A stretch of 64,000 bases of DNA, from assembly GCF_039523175.1 (NCBI RefSeq), contig NZ_BAAAEU010000024.1:124001-188000 (forward strand), given 5' to 3'. A program made the position numbers and the translations under genes. This document shows, piece by piece, positions 33,612 to 43,398 of this stretch. The notes beneath the pieces were generated by a model that was not told where the DNA came from, searched no databases, and was given only the letters and a program-made list of their open reading frames with translations. This stretch comes from Dokdonella_A soli. GTDB lineage: Bacteria; Pseudomonadota; Gammaproteobacteria; Xanthomonadales; Rhodanobacteraceae. Within the stretch, counting starts at the first letter, position 1, and each line of letters starts with the position of its first letter.

Positions 33612-33790
33612 CGCAGTTGGCCCATTGGAGACCAAGTCTCTGCGAAGCCCTCCAAAGCGCGCCACATGGCGCGCTTTTGCGTTGTGGCGCGGACTCCTGG
33701 CCAGAGTTTTCGAGCCGATGGGCCGTGAGATCGACCGGCTGACGACCATCGAGGATGCGCTGCATCATCTCGGGTGCGAGCAGTGCGCCA
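33612..33790 (-). repeat. Recombinase-associated repeat, copy C, with a serine recombinase remnant
   Basis: A shorter copy of the repeat (about 110 bp of the tail) directly joined to a recombinase C-terminal fragment on the minus strand: LAPEMMQRILDGRQPVDLTA. Compared with copy A, an internal stretch (equivalent to 18665-18838) has been deleted. Confidence 0.6.
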
Positions 33791-33873
33791 CGGAGCACCG
33801 TCCAAGCGCGGATAGTCACAGTGCAGCGATCGACAACCGGCCCTGAGTGTGGACGATGGCCCGCAGCGGGACG

Positions 33874-34776
33874 TCAATCAGCCTCCGAACGTGCCGAACG
33901 TGCCGAACGTGAAGCCAACGCAAACCACGCACACCGTTGGTATGAGGCGGCGACGACCCACGCTCCTGCAGCGATCGCCATCGAGATGAAGAACGCCGTC
34001 CATTGCGTACGGTCGCCGGGCTTTGCAAAGAGTCCCAAACCCCATACGAGCAGCGTGATGATCGTGAGCATCGCTGCTTCGAGCGTGGCCGCGAGGCGTG
34101 GAACGACCCCGAACAAAATCGCTACGCAGGCAGCAATGCTGCCCGCGCCTGTGAGATACGCCCACCCGAGCTTGTAGGGTAGCCAGACGGGCACGAACGC
34201 GGCGGTCTGTGCACTGTAGATGAAATGGGAGAGCCCAATCATCGGCAGCGACAGAGCGAACAAGAGCCTCGCATAGCGCACGCCGCTCGCGCCGTTCGCA
34301 AAGCGGAGAAATCCCTGCTCACCACCCGCAGCACTCGACCAGAGAATCCATGCGCCGGTGAAGATGACTGCGATCTCGCCAAACCCGAGCCAGGTTGCCT
34401 CCATGCCCGGTACGGCGACGACCGCCGGCAGCTTGAGCAGCACGACCCAGATCAGAAGAAACGCCGTCAGCACGCCGACTGAGAGTCGGAAAAAGCGCTC
34501 GAACAACAGGCCGAAACCGGTCGCCAGTTCGATTGCGGCGAAGAGGTAGGCGAACAATCGCCTTGCGGGCAACTGTTCCATTGGAATGCGTTGCCAGACG
34601 AGCGCGAAATCACCGTAGATGAAGCCAATGACGCCGAGGCCGATCATCGTGCCCGCAAGCAATGTCCTGGACCAGCGCATCTCCTCGAAGATCTCGGAGG
34701 TAGCGCCGCTGACTTCATCTTTGCGCAACGCCGGTAGCACGAAGCGAGCGCTGGAGGTTGGCGTGGACGGGTTCAT
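33874..34776 (-). CDS. DoxX-like multi-pass membrane protein
   Basis: A 300-aa membrane protein with about seven to eight hydrophobic helices (for example LLAGTMIGLGVIGFIYGDF, LFAALELATGFGLLFERF-type, LFALSLPMIGLSHFIYS). The composition and the GLSHFI and WLPYKLGWAYLTGAGSIAA segments fit DoxX-like/DUF6644-type proteins. No cofactor residues are certain. The last ten residues (SARSARSEAD) are encoded by a short tandem repeat of 9 nt (CGAACGTGC, three times), a likely slip-prone end. A short basic tail precedes it. Confidence 0.7.
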   Translation of the reverse strand: MNPSTPTSSARFVLPALRKDEVSGATSEIFEEMRWSRTLLAGTMIGLGVIGFIYGDFALVWQRIPMEQLPARRLFAYLFAAIELATGFGLLFERFFRLSVGVLTAFLLIWVVLLKLPAVVAVPGMEATWLGFGEIAVIFTGAWILWSSAAGGEQGFLRFANGASGVRYARLLFALSLPMIGLSHFIYSAQTAAFVPVWLPYKLGWAYLTGAGSIAACVAILFGVVPRLAATLEAAMLTIITLLVWGLGLFAKPGDRTQWTAFFISMAIAAGAWVVAASYQRCAWFALASRSARSARSEAD

Positions 34777-35586
34777 TTTTCTAGTCTCGTTCGCGGACGG
34801 CGCAAACTACCCATGGATACCGAAAGAGCGAAATTCGCCACTGCTTCGATAGCACCAATACATGAAATTCGTGCTCTCACTTCATAAGCGAAGACGAGAC
34901 GCAGGAGATGACAAAAAGTGCTGGTTTGCGTGCTCGATTGAGCCGTATTTTCGCCCAGCGTTGAGCCAGGTCGGCCCGGTCTTCGCTGGGCGCCGCGGCT
35001 GTTCACGAGACGGGCTCTCTCGAATCTGCGCGCACCGATACGCCGCCGGAAGTCGCCCACTCTCATCGCCAGCAGCATCTGCGCATGTGCTGCCGAGCGG
35101 TGCGAGTAGCGGGAAACAGCGATGTGAACTACGACTACGCGGACCTGGCACGCACAAATGAAGAAGAGAGCGCCTCGGCATACAGGTAAATGCCTTGACC
35201 ACTATTGCAACGCAATCCAGCTGTAAGTTCTCGCAGGTTTCATTTAGCACTTGACGGGGCAATATCGCTTCCACGAGAGAGCGTGGCACGCGCGCTAGCG
35301 AGGGAGGGGCCTGTTCGACTCGCACACCACTGCCCCCGGCAGGGCCGTCTGACAATGCAGTCGTCGACACGCTGAGGCGGCAGATCGTGTTCGTCACTCC
35401 AGCTGTCGATCGCGTCGCCCGGCGCGCATCCACTACCGTTCGGTGAATATCCAGCTCGAAGACATGCCCGCGCCGTCCAGGTTATCGACGCTGCTCCAAG
35501 GACGTTCCGCGCTCGATCCGGGCAGGAAACCGAACAGCACAGACTTAACGTCGTTTTGGGAATTGGCGTCTCAAAAGGAGAGTGCG
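34777..35586. other. Long intergenic region with a repeat fragment
   Basis: About 810 bp between the DoxX-like gene and the protease gene. It holds copy D of the leader block (34998-35030). I find no plausible gene. The frame opening at 35443 is simply the protease frame read upstream of its true start. Confidence 0.5.
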
Positions 35587-38187
35587 ATGAGAAGCAAAGT
35601 GTTCTTCGCAAGGTTGCGTGGTTGGGGCTCGCTCGCTCACCTGCTTTTCGTTGCGGTCCTGATCCTGGCATTCCCGGTTTCGGGGTTCGCCAAGATGTAC
35701 GAGGAGCCCAGGAGTTTCTCGTTGAAGGACAAATCCATCGAACGGGTCGAGCGCAAGACTCTGCCCAAGCTCAATATCGAGCGCCTGCTGGAGGAAGATC
35801 GCGCTCGCGGCAAGGAACCGCAGCATCCAGGCCCGCACCGCTTCGCGGTTTCCGCCGATGTCGCTTATGCCCTGGACAACTCCGGCACCTGGCAAAAGCT
35901 GCCGGACGGACGCCTGTGGCGGCTGCGCATTCAGTCGCCGGGAGCAAAGAGCCTGAACCTCGGCATCACTCGTTTCGAGATGCCCGAGGGCGCGAAGCTC
36001 TGGATCTACGATCCGAAGCAAACGCATGTGGAAGGTCCCTACACGTCCAGGCATCGCAACCGCCTCGGCGGCCTATGGACCCCGGTGATCGAGAGCGACG
36101 AAATCGTGGTCGAAGTTTTCGTGCCGACCGGTGTTTCCCAGCCGGTGGTGGAAATCGGCAAGGTCAACCAGGGATATCGCGGTTTTGACAAGGGCGTTTC
36201 CGGTGGTGGGACGGAGGGTGCCTGCGAGAACGACGTGATCTGCCCTGTCGGCGACCCATGGCGCAACCAGATACGCGCGGTAGGCGTTTACACGCTCAAC
36301 GGAACCGCTGATTGCTCCGGCACGCTGCTCAATGACACCGCGCATGATTTCAAGCCCTACTTCCTTTCAGCAAACCACTGCGGAGTAAACAGTACGAACG
36401 ACTCCACTATCGTCGTTTACTGGAACTATCAGTCGGCAACTTGCGGTACCCACGGCCCTGGCTCTCTCACCGACAACCAGACTGGCGCGACGTATCACGC
36501 CAGCTATGCGCCCAGCGATTTCCTGCTTTTCGAGCTTTCCGCCGTGCCCGATCCCAGCTTCAACGTCTTCTATGCGGGTTGGGACGCCACGGGAACGACG
36601 CCTCCGTCGACCGTGGGCATCCATCATCCCGCGGCCGACGTAAAGGCCATCAGCTTTTCGAACAGCGCACCGGATACCACAGCGTACATGTCGCCCACGC
36701 ACGATCCGTCGGGCAACCATTGGTATGTCCTCTGGAACTCCGGGGTCACGGAACCCGGCTCCTCCGGATCGTGCCTCTTCAACACCGGCAACGGGCGATG
36801 CATCGGTCAGCTTCATGGCGGACCTTCGATCTGCGGAGGCTCTGACCTGCATGACTACTACGGAAGATTGAGCGTGAGCTGGAACGGAGGCGGTACGGCC
36901 GCCACGCGCCTCAAGGACTGGCTCGACCCCGGCAACACCGGCAGTTTGGGCATCGACGGCGATCCGCACATCACCACGCTCAACGGAATACATTACGACT
37001 TCCAGGGCGCAGGTGAGTTTGTCTCTCTCCGCGACTCTGACGGTCTGGAAATCCAGACGCGCCAGGCACCCATCGCGACGACGTTCAACCCCGGACCCGA
37101 TGCCCACGACGGACTCGCAACCTGCGTGAGCCTCAACACGGCCGTCGCGACGCGCGTAGGCAAACACAGAGTCACCTACGAGCCGAACTTCAGTGGCGTG
37201 CCGGATCCCGCGGGACTTCAACTCCGCGTGGACGGCGTCTTGACGACGTTGGGTTCGGCGGGCCTCGATCTGGGGGACCGCGGTCGCATCGCGAAAACGT
37301 CGGCCTCAGGTGGTCTTGAAGTCGACTTCCCGGACGACAGCATCCTGTTCGTGACGCCAGGCTGGTGGGCCGACCAAGGCAAGTGGTATCTCAACGTGGA
37401 CGTTGTCCGTCCTGCGGCGACGAATGGGACCCCGGGTGCCGCGCCGGGCAGTTTCCCCACGGGAGGAATCGCAGGCGCCATCGCGCCGGACAACTGGTTG
37501 CCGGCACTTCCGGACGGTACCTCGATGGGGCCGATGCCCGGCTCGCTGCATCAGCGTTACCTCGACCTCTATCAGAAATTCGCCGATGCCTGGCGCGTGA
37601 CGGACAAGACCAGTCTGTTCGACTACGCATCGGGTACGTCCACCGACACGTTCACGATGCGAGATTGGCCACTCGAGAAGCCGCCATGCGTCCTCCCGAA
37701 GACGAAGCCGGTGCGGCCGGCCAGCGAACGTGTCGCGCAAAAGGCCTGCCGGCCGGTCACGGGCGAGAATACGCACAACAACTGCCTATTCGACGTGATG
37801 GTCACGGGCAACCTCGGCTTCGCGAAGACTTACGCCATCGGCCAGCGGGCCCTCGCTGATTCGACCAGGATCACGATCAGCGACAACAAGGATCCGACGA
37901 CGGTCGAGGAACCCGTAACGTTCACTGCGACCGTGAATCGGATCGCGCCGACCGGAAGCGACGTTCCGACCGGGATGGTCCAGTTCGCCGTCGATGGAAA
38001 CAAGGCGGGCGACCCTGTCAAGCTCGACGCGAAGGGTCAGGCGATGTGGAGGACATCAGGCCTCAAGCCCGGCAACCACAAAGTGGCGGCCAGCTTCCTG
38101 CCTACGCAACGCAGCGCGTTCCTGGCGAGCACCAGTCCGGACAAGGAACACACCGTCCGCGGTGAGCGGCAGGACCAGGGCCGTTGA
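35587..38187 (+). CDS. Secreted lysyl-endopeptidase-like protease with VWD and Ig-like domains
   Basis: An 866-aa exported protein. Signal peptide at about 17-36 (HLLFVAVLILAFPVSGFA), prodomain to about 205, then a trypsin-fold catalytic domain: His264 (SANHCG), Asp311 (SDFLLFEL) and Ser393 (EPGSSGSCLF), with paired cysteines like Achromobacter lysyl endopeptidase. Behind it a von Willebrand D-type segment (DGDPHITTLNGIHYDFQGAGEF, about 457-485) and a final bacterial Ig-like domain. The start is the ATG at 35587 with AGGAGAG upstream. A 14-bp terminator-like stem follows. Confidence 0.9.
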   Translation: MRSKVFFARLRGWGSLAHLLFVAVLILAFPVSGFAKMYEEPRSFSLKDKSIERVERKTLPKLNIERLLEEDRARGKEPQHPGPHRFAVSADVAYALDNSGTWQKLPDGRLWRLRIQSPGAKSLNLGITRFEMPEGAKLWIYDPKQTHVEGPYTSRHRNRLGGLWTPVIESDEIVVEVFVPTGVSQPVVEIGKVNQGYRGFDKGVSGGGTEGACENDVICPVGDPWRNQIRAVGVYTLNGTADCSGTLLNDTAHDFKPYFLSANHCGVNSTNDSTIVVYWNYQSATCGTHGPGSLTDNQTGATYHASYAPSDFLLFELSAVPDPSFNVFYAGWDATGTTPPSTVGIHHPAADVKAISFSNSAPDTTAYMSPTHDPSGNHWYVLWNSGVTEPGSSGSCLFNTGNGRCIGQLHGGPSICGGSDLHDYYGRLSVSWNGGGTAATRLKDWLDPGNTGSLGIDGDPHITTLNGIHYDFQGAGEFVSLRDSDGLEIQTRQAPIATTFNPGPDAHDGLATCVSLNTAVATRVGKHRVTYEPNFSGVPDPAGLQLRVDGVLTTLGSAGLDLGDRGRIAKTSASGGLEVDFPDDSILFVTPGWWADQGKWYLNVDVVRPAATNGTPGAAPGSFPTGGIAGAIAPDNWLPALPDGTSMGPMPGSLHQRYLDLYQKFADAWRVTDKTSLFDYASGTSTDTFTMRDWPLEKPPCVLPKTKPVRPASERVAQKACRPVTGENTHNNCLFDVMVTGNLGFAKTYAIGQRALADSTRITISDNKDPTTVEEPVTFTATVNRIAPTGSDVPTGMVQFAVDGNKAGDPVKLDAKGQAMWRTSGLKPGNHKVAASFLPTQRSAFLASTSPDKEHTVRGERQDQGR

Positions 38188-38203
38188 CGTTCGGTAAAAC
38201 GAG

Positions 38204-38245
38204 CGCCGGACCGGTCTTCTCGTGTCGAAGGAGACCGGTCCGGCG
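38204..38245 (+). terminator. Hairpin after the lysyl-endopeptidase-like gene
   Basis: CGCCGGACCGGTCT pairs with AGACCGGTCCGGCG across a 14-nt loop. It lies 16 nt after the stop. There is no T-run. Confidence 0.6.
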
Positions 38246-38281
38246 AGTTCCATTTCCAAAGGGCCGGCCTGCTCGAAGGAT

Positions 38282-38677
38282 CTACTCCGAGCAAACACAG
38301 TGTGGCAGCGGTTTGGTTGCGATGTACGTGAGGTTGTTCGTGTAAGACACGAATCCTCTGCGCCGACCGTAGAGCCGCAATAGACACTCAGGCTTCTTGA
38401 GCTGAACGAAGAACGTATAGTCGGTTCCAGATGGTGAGGCTACGAGGAACGGACGCGGGCCGTGGTCAGAGAGGTTCTTGGCTGTCCGCTCGGCGAGGCT
38501 GTCCGCAATTTCCTGCGTCTCATCTTGCTCGACGAGCACGGAAGAAAGTGCCTGTGAAAACGTGCTCTGACACGCGATGTCGGTCAGGTTTCCGACCCGA
38601 CCGATCGTAGCGCACCCCGGAGTAAGCGCCAGGGTGACGAGGGACGCAAGAATGGCAAGATGAGACGTGAAGCTCAT
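38282..38677 (-). CDS. Small predicted lipoprotein of unknown function
   Basis: A 131-aa frame starting MSFTSHLAILASLVTLALTPGCATIG, with a lipobox (LTPGC) and acylation Cys near residue 22. The mature part has five further cysteines (two near the end, HCVCSE), which may form disulfides, and is otherwise Ser/Thr/Leu-rich. I do not recognise the family. The start is the ATG at 38677. It is convergent with the protease gene, whose terminator lies between. Confidence 0.6.
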   Translation of the reverse strand: MSFTSHLAILASLVTLALTPGCATIGRVGNLTDIACQSTFSQALSSVLVEQDETQEIADSLAERTAKNLSDHGPRPFLVASPSGTDYTFFVQLKKPECLLRLYGRRRGFVSYTNNLTYIATKPLPHCVCSE

Positions 38678-39054
38678 GCTGGGCCTGCGCGAATTAGGCA
38701 CTCATGCAAAGCGGTCGCCATCGCATACATTAAAAGTATACAGCAGACCGGCGCAGCAGTCCGTTGACTTGTCTGAGAACCGCCGCTCGTCACCGCTCGT
38801 TTGGGGTCGAAAGCCGACGATGGTGCGTGCCAGCCCTGCCCACTATAGCCTCCAAGGTACGTTACTAATGAAATGACTGACTTTGCCTAGTTCCGGGCCG
38901 CGACCGTGTCGCCATCCCTCTTCGCTGGTTCGACCGGAAAGGAGCCATGCAATCGAGCGGCCCTGCTGTCGAAACGCCTCAGCTGCGTCAGCCAGATGCA
39001 GGAAGCCCATAACGCGATACGATTTGCCTGCAACCACAATCAGGGGCGGGTGCA
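38678..39054. other. Intergenic region without a recognised gene
   Basis: About 375 bp. One minus-strand frame is open (38843-39112) but shows no family resemblance and has no clear ribosome binding site. I treat it as non-coding. The promoter of the YceI gene should lie in its right half. Confidence 0.4.
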
Positions 39055-39633
39055 ATGAACAAGAATTGCAGATTCTTTCTGTTTTCGTGGATGGCTCTAG
39101 TGACGTCGGCACCCGGTGCGGCGACCGATACCTATCTCATTGATTCAATGCATAGCATGCCTAGCTTTGCCTACAAACACCTCGACTTTTCCACGTTTCG
39201 AGGCCGTTTCGACAAGATCAGCGGTGTCATAACGCTCGACTCGGTCGGGCACACCGGCACTGCGGATGTGACAATTGAAGTTCGCTCTGTCAGCACCGGC
39301 GTCCCGATGTTGGACGAATTCTTGAGGAGCCCAAAGTTCTTTGATGCCGCGAAATTCCCATCTATCACCTTCAAGTCCGGCACATTCATGTTCAATGGCG
39401 ACAAGCTTGCATCGGTTATCGGTGATCTGACCGTGCATGGGGTTACTAAGTCGGTCGCTCTCGATGTTGTTTTTGTCGCTTGTCACCAGCACCAGTTGCT
39501 GAAAGTTCCCGCTTGCGGTGCCGATGCCCGCACCACGATCAGGCGATCGGACTTTGGCCTTGCGATGTTCATTCCCAACGACAGTGATGAGGTGACGCTC
39601 GAGATTGGCGTTGAGGCCTTGAAGAAGGAGTAA
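39055..39633 (+). CDS. yceI: YceI family lipid-binding protein (secreted)
   Basis: A 192-aa periplasmic protein with a signal peptide (residues 1 to about 24, ending SAPGAAT) and a YceI lipocalin-like beta-barrel. Typical parts are YLIDSMHSMPSFAYKHLDFSTFRGRFDKISG, the TIEVRSVSTG segment, and LTVHGVTKSVALDV. YceI proteins bind polyisoprenoid lipids such as ubiquinone-8. A pair of cysteines (residues 142 and 153, near HQHQLLKVPACG) is unusual. It is monocistronic here. Confidence 0.9.
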   Translation: MNKNCRFFLFSWMALVTSAPGAATDTYLIDSMHSMPSFAYKHLDFSTFRGRFDKISGVITLDSVGHTGTADVTIEVRSVSTGVPMLDEFLRSPKFFDAAKFPSITFKSGTFMFNGDKLASVIGDLTVHGVTKSVALDVVFVACHQHQLLKVPACGADARTTIRRSDFGLAMFIPNDSDEVTLEIGVEALKKE

Positions 39634-39966
39634 ATGGCTGCGCGTTTCCGAAATACCAATGAGTCTGCCACCGCCGGCGCCGGTTGGCGCGACAACGTGA
39701 CGTGCGCGCACCGTCGACCGTGGTTATCGATGACCCGCGGCGGCGCGGTCCCGCAAACGAAGCAGTCCCCTGTCCCCGTCATCCTGCCTAAACAGTGACA
39801 AATCCGTCAGAAACGAATTGGGACGCCGCAGGCTTGGCCTGTGCACTCCACCGGCAAGACTTCGCGGATCGCCTCGGCCGCGTCGCACGCGCAGTGCTGT
39901 TCGCCGGATTGAACTCGCGCGGCGCCACGCCGGTCCCAACCGGGGTTGCCGCATGCAGGCTTGCCC
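39634..39966. other. Intergenic region without a recognised gene
   Basis: About 330 bp. No plausible coding frame and no obvious repeat. The segment just before 39967 carries the start region of the HExxH protein. Confidence 0.4.
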
Positions 39967-41184
39967 ATGATTGCGATGCCAACGACGCGGACGCTCGCCG
40001 GATGCCTCGCCGCGCTTTTGTTGTCGATCGCCCGGCCGGGCAGTGCCGCCGCGCCAAATGTCTTTCCGCAGATCGCGCAGCGCGCAGCGGCCTGCGTCGC
40101 CGACCAGCGGTTCGCTGTCGGCGATTCCGTCGTCGAACTGACGTTCGATCCCGCCGCGTTCGCGGTCGGCGCGACGCCCGTCTGCCGCTGGGTCGCGCAG
40201 GCGGCCACGGCGGTCGCGGGCTATTTTGGACGATTCCCGGTGCGCCACGAGCACGTTGTCATCCGGCCCGTCGACGGCGACGGTGTGCATGGCGGCACCA
40301 CGTGGGGAGCCGGCGACACGGATGGCCGGCCGCTCAGCGTGATCCGGCTCGGCCGAGCGGTCACGCTCGCGGAACTCGATGACGATTGGGTGATGACGCA
40401 CGAGATGGTGCACCTTGCGGTGCCGTCCGTGCCGCGCAACAGCCACTGGCTCGAGGAAGGCATCGCGACCTATGTCGAGCCGATCGCGCGCGTACAGCAA
40501 GGCCAGCTCTCTGCGAAAAAGGTCTGGGCCGACATGCTGCATGGAATGCCGAAGGGATTGCCCGCGGAAGGCGATCGCGGACTCGACCGCACGCCCACCT
40601 GGGGCCGCACGTATTGGGGCGGCGCGCTGTTCTGCCTGCTCGCCGATGTGGAGATCCGCCGCCGCACGCACAATCGATCCGGGCTGCGGGAAGCCTTGCG
40701 CGGCGTGATCGCCGCAGGCGGCAACATCGAACAGGACTGGCCGGTGGCGAAGATCATCCGGATCGCCGACGACGCCACTCGCGACGCGGGCGCGCTCGCC
40801 GGGCTCTACTCCGAAATGGGCGACGCACCGGGTCCTGCCGACATCGACTCGTTGTGGCGCCGGCTCGGCGTCGTCGCGGACGGAGCCGGTATCCGCTTCG
40901 TCGATGACGCGCCGGATGCGGCGATCCGCAAGGCGATCACGGCGACCGATGCGACCGGCGCCTACTCGAGTCCGGCGCTGACCCTGGGCGGCCACTATGT
41001 CGTGGCGTTTGGAGCGATTCCTCCCGACCTTTCGTTCTACTACCCTGCCTATGTCTGCGCGTATCCGAATTGTTCGCTCGCGAACGCCCAAGCCGTGCAA
41101 CTCGGTGCGGCCCAGAACTACCCGAACATCGATCTTGCGATCCCGCACCTCGACCTGATCTTCCGCGGTGGATTCGATCCGTGA
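39967..41184 (+). CDS. Predicted secreted metallopeptidase-like protein (HExxH)
   Basis: A 405-aa exported protein with a signal peptide (about 1-28). A gluzincin-like zinc signature is at residues 145-164: THEMVHLA followed 14 residues later by HWLEEGIATY, in which Glu163 would be the third ligand. The fold therefore resembles peptidase MA/M1-like enzymes with a single HExxH...E. The C-terminal third (from about 250) is of unknown type. The start is ATG 39967. A TTG at 39946 is also in frame. No peptidase activity is proven. Confidence 0.7.
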   Translation: MIAMPTTRTLAGCLAALLLSIARPGSAAAPNVFPQIAQRAAACVADQRFAVGDSVVELTFDPAAFAVGATPVCRWVAQAATAVAGYFGRFPVRHEHVVIRPVDGDGVHGGTTWGAGDTDGRPLSVIRLGRAVTLAELDDDWVMTHEMVHLAVPSVPRNSHWLEEGIATYVEPIARVQQGQLSAKKVWADMLHGMPKGLPAEGDRGLDRTPTWGRTYWGGALFCLLADVEIRRRTHNRSGLREALRGVIAAGGNIEQDWPVAKIIRIADDATRDAGALAGLYSEMGDAPGPADIDSLWRRLGVVADGAGIRFVDDAPDAAIRKAITATDATGAYSSPALTLGGHYVVAFGAIPPDLSFYYPAYVCAYPNCSLANAQAVQLGAAQNYPNIDLAIPHLDLIFRGGFDP

Positions 41185-41290
41185 CGCAGCACGTCGCCGT
41201 CATGCGTTGACAAGTTGCGGGCCAGCACTTCACGTTGACGAGTCGTGCGGGACGTTTGCTCGGCGCTTTTCGCGGATCGCGACATCGCGT

Positions 41291-43222
41291 TCACAAATCA
41301 CGCGCAACGCGGATTCCGACGCGCGCGCTGCGCGTGTCAGCCGGCGCGGCGATGCGGAACGCGGAGCGCACCTGGTCCGGATCACTGCCCCAGGAACCGC
41401 CGCGCACGACACGCTGCGCGCAGCCGGGATTGACCCAGGCTGCGCTGTCGCGCGGGGCGCGCACGTAGTTGTCGTGCCAGCAATCCTCGACCCATTCCGA
41501 GACATTGCCTTCCATGTCGTACAGGCCGAATGCATCCGCGGGGAAACTCTTGACCGGCGCCGGCCCCCAGTAGCCATCGCTGTAGTGCGGGAACGCGACG
41601 CTCCAGCTGCGCTTGGTCGGCGAGCGGTCGCCTTCGCCCGTGAAGTTGCCGACGACTTTGTCGGGATTGCCATCGCCCCATGGATAGCGCGTGTGCGATC
41701 CGGCACGCTCGGCGTATTCGAATTCCGCCTCGCTCGGCAACCGGTAGTGCTTGCCGGTGCGCGCGGACAGCCAGGTGAGATAGGCGCTGGCGTCGTTCCA
41801 TGAGATGTTGATCACCGGCAGGTTGTCGCTGGCGCGCTCGCCGCGGTAGTCGTTCTGCCAGGTCATGCCGCGGCGATCGGCGATGCGTCCGGAGCTTTCC
41901 TCGTAGACCGCGCTGGCGCCGAGCTTCTCCGCGTCGCTGACGTACTCGGCGGCACGCACGAATTCGCGGAACTGGCCGACCGTGAGCTCGCTCTGGCCAA
42001 GCGCGAAACCAACCTCGATGCGCACACGCCGCTGTGGTTCCTCACTGTCCGTGTGCCCGACCTCGTCGGCCGGCGATCCCATCACGAATTCGCCAGTCGG
42101 GATCACCACGACCGCCGGCGCGTTGCCGGCGATGTCGAGGAAACGGTCGCGGATCACCTGACCCGGCGACAGGCTCGCGTACAGGCGCGCGTTGCGCAGG
42201 CGCAGGTTGAACTTGTCGAGACCTGCGAGATCGGGGCTGATCGACTGCGCCTTCCTGGCCAACTGCTCGGCGAGGTCCGCGTTGCCCGAATCGAGGGCCG
42301 AGCGCGCCTGCGCAAGCACGGTCTCGGCACGCTGACCACGGATGCCGTCGATGCGCGTACGCGTCTCCAGCAACGCCTGCGATCCGGGGCGGATCGCGGA
42401 GGCCTGCGCCAACATGCTGTCGGCATCGGTGAAATTGTCCTGCGCGGCGTCGGCCAAGGCGTGATCGAGATAGCCGTGCTCGATCTCGGCGAGGCCTGCG
42501 TCGGCGAGGCGATTGCCCGGATCGAGCTTGAGCACGTTGCGATACACCGCGAGCGCGCTCGCGTCCGCGGGCTCGGTGGCGTGCCCCGCCTTCATCAGGC
42601 TCGCCGCATGCGTCAGCATCGGCAGGATCTGGCGCAGCGTCTTCAGGCGCGCACGCGCGCTGGCGAGCTCGTCGTCGATGTGAGGCAGCTCCGCATACAC
42701 CGCGAGATAGCGCTGCGCCGCGTTCTCGTCGCCGCGATCGATCGCCGCAAGGGTCCAGTCGCGCAGCGCGCCGCCGATGCGCTCGAGCGCGGCCTCCGCC
42801 TCGATATTGTTCGGCGCGGCCGCAAGCACCTCGCGATACAGCGCGATCGCATTGCCTTCCTTCGGCTCCAATAGCGCGCCCTGCTCCTCCGTGTTGCGCG
42901 CCTTCTTCAGCAGGGCCGCGACCTCTTTCGTGGTCGCGACCGGCGGGCCCATGCGCACCGCCTCGGCGAACGAGGTGCCCGATTCGGGCTCGGGCGAGGC
43001 GCTCGCCGGCGCCGTCTGCGCGGGTGGCGCCTGCACCGCCGACCAGGTCGCCGGCGCCGATACGTGCTGTCCGGGCAGGCTCGTCGCGAACCGCTGCTCC
43101 GGCTGCGGCTGGATATGCAACACGCCCGGGAAGAAGCGGTACGCCAGCGCGAAGGCGAGCAGGGCCAAGCCTGCGGCGCCGCCGAGGGTGTGCTGCTTGC
43201 GTGCGACTTCGGTACCGGGCAT
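41291..43222 (-). CDS. TPR-SUMF1 (formylglycine-generating enzyme-like) membrane protein
   Basis: A 643-aa protein with one N-terminal membrane helix (about 13-30), a Pro/Ala-rich linker (45-90), a helical TPR-like region (about 95-345), and a C-terminal SUMF1-type domain (about 365-643). The SUMF1 hallmarks FVMGSP, NISWNDASAYLTWLSARTGKHYRLPSEAEFEYA, and NVSEWVEDCW, GGSWGSDPDQVRSAFR are visible. The paired active-site cysteines of true formylglycine enzymes are not obvious, so it is probably a non-catalytic scaffold of the kind seen with serine/threonine kinases. It is convergent with the HExxH gene. Confidence 0.85.
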   Translation of the reverse strand: MPGTEVARKQHTLGGAAGLALLAFALAYRFFPGVLHIQPQPEQRFATSLPGQHVSAPATWSAVQAPPAQTAPASASPEPESGTSFAEAVRMGPPVATTKEVAALLKKARNTEEQGALLEPKEGNAIALYREVLAAAPNNIEAEAALERIGGALRDWTLAAIDRGDENAAQRYLAVYAELPHIDDELASARARLKTLRQILPMLTHAASLMKAGHATEPADASALAVYRNVLKLDPGNRLADAGLAEIEHGYLDHALADAAQDNFTDADSMLAQASAIRPGSQALLETRTRIDGIRGQRAETVLAQARSALDSGNADLAEQLARKAQSISPDLAGLDKFNLRLRNARLYASLSPGQVIRDRFLDIAGNAPAVVVIPTGEFVMGSPADEVGHTDSEEPQRRVRIEVGFALGQSELTVGQFREFVRAAEYVSDAEKLGASAVYEESSGRIADRRGMTWQNDYRGERASDNLPVINISWNDASAYLTWLSARTGKHYRLPSEAEFEYAERAGSHTRYPWGDGNPDKVVGNFTGEGDRSPTKRSWSVAFPHYSDGYWGPAPVKSFPADAFGLYDMEGNVSEWVEDCWHDNYVRAPRDSAAWVNPGCAQRVVRGGSWGSDPDQVRSAFRIAAPADTRSARVGIRVARDL

Positions 43223-43398
43223 CGTGCCTCGATTATCGGCGCTCGGCGCCGCTTATTGAAGCCGTCATCGATCATCGTCGCGACGATGGGCGCCGGCGTC
43301 AGACCCCAGCCACCGCTCGTCCTGAGGTATCGAAGGATGAACGGTCGCGCAACTCACGACCGGACGCGACATCCATCGTCCGCACAGAGGGACATCAC

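Noticed and set aside
33886..33915. CGAACGTGC triple tandem at the end of the DoxX-like gene as a CRISPR-like array
   Set aside because: Units are contiguous with no spacers. It is a short coding tandem repeat.
38843..39112. Possible small protein on the minus strand
   Set aside because: Open frame only; no family pattern and no ribosome binding site.
41291..43222. True formylglycine-generating enzyme
   Set aside because: The paired active-site cysteines of that enzyme are not visible, so only the SUMF1 fold is claimed.
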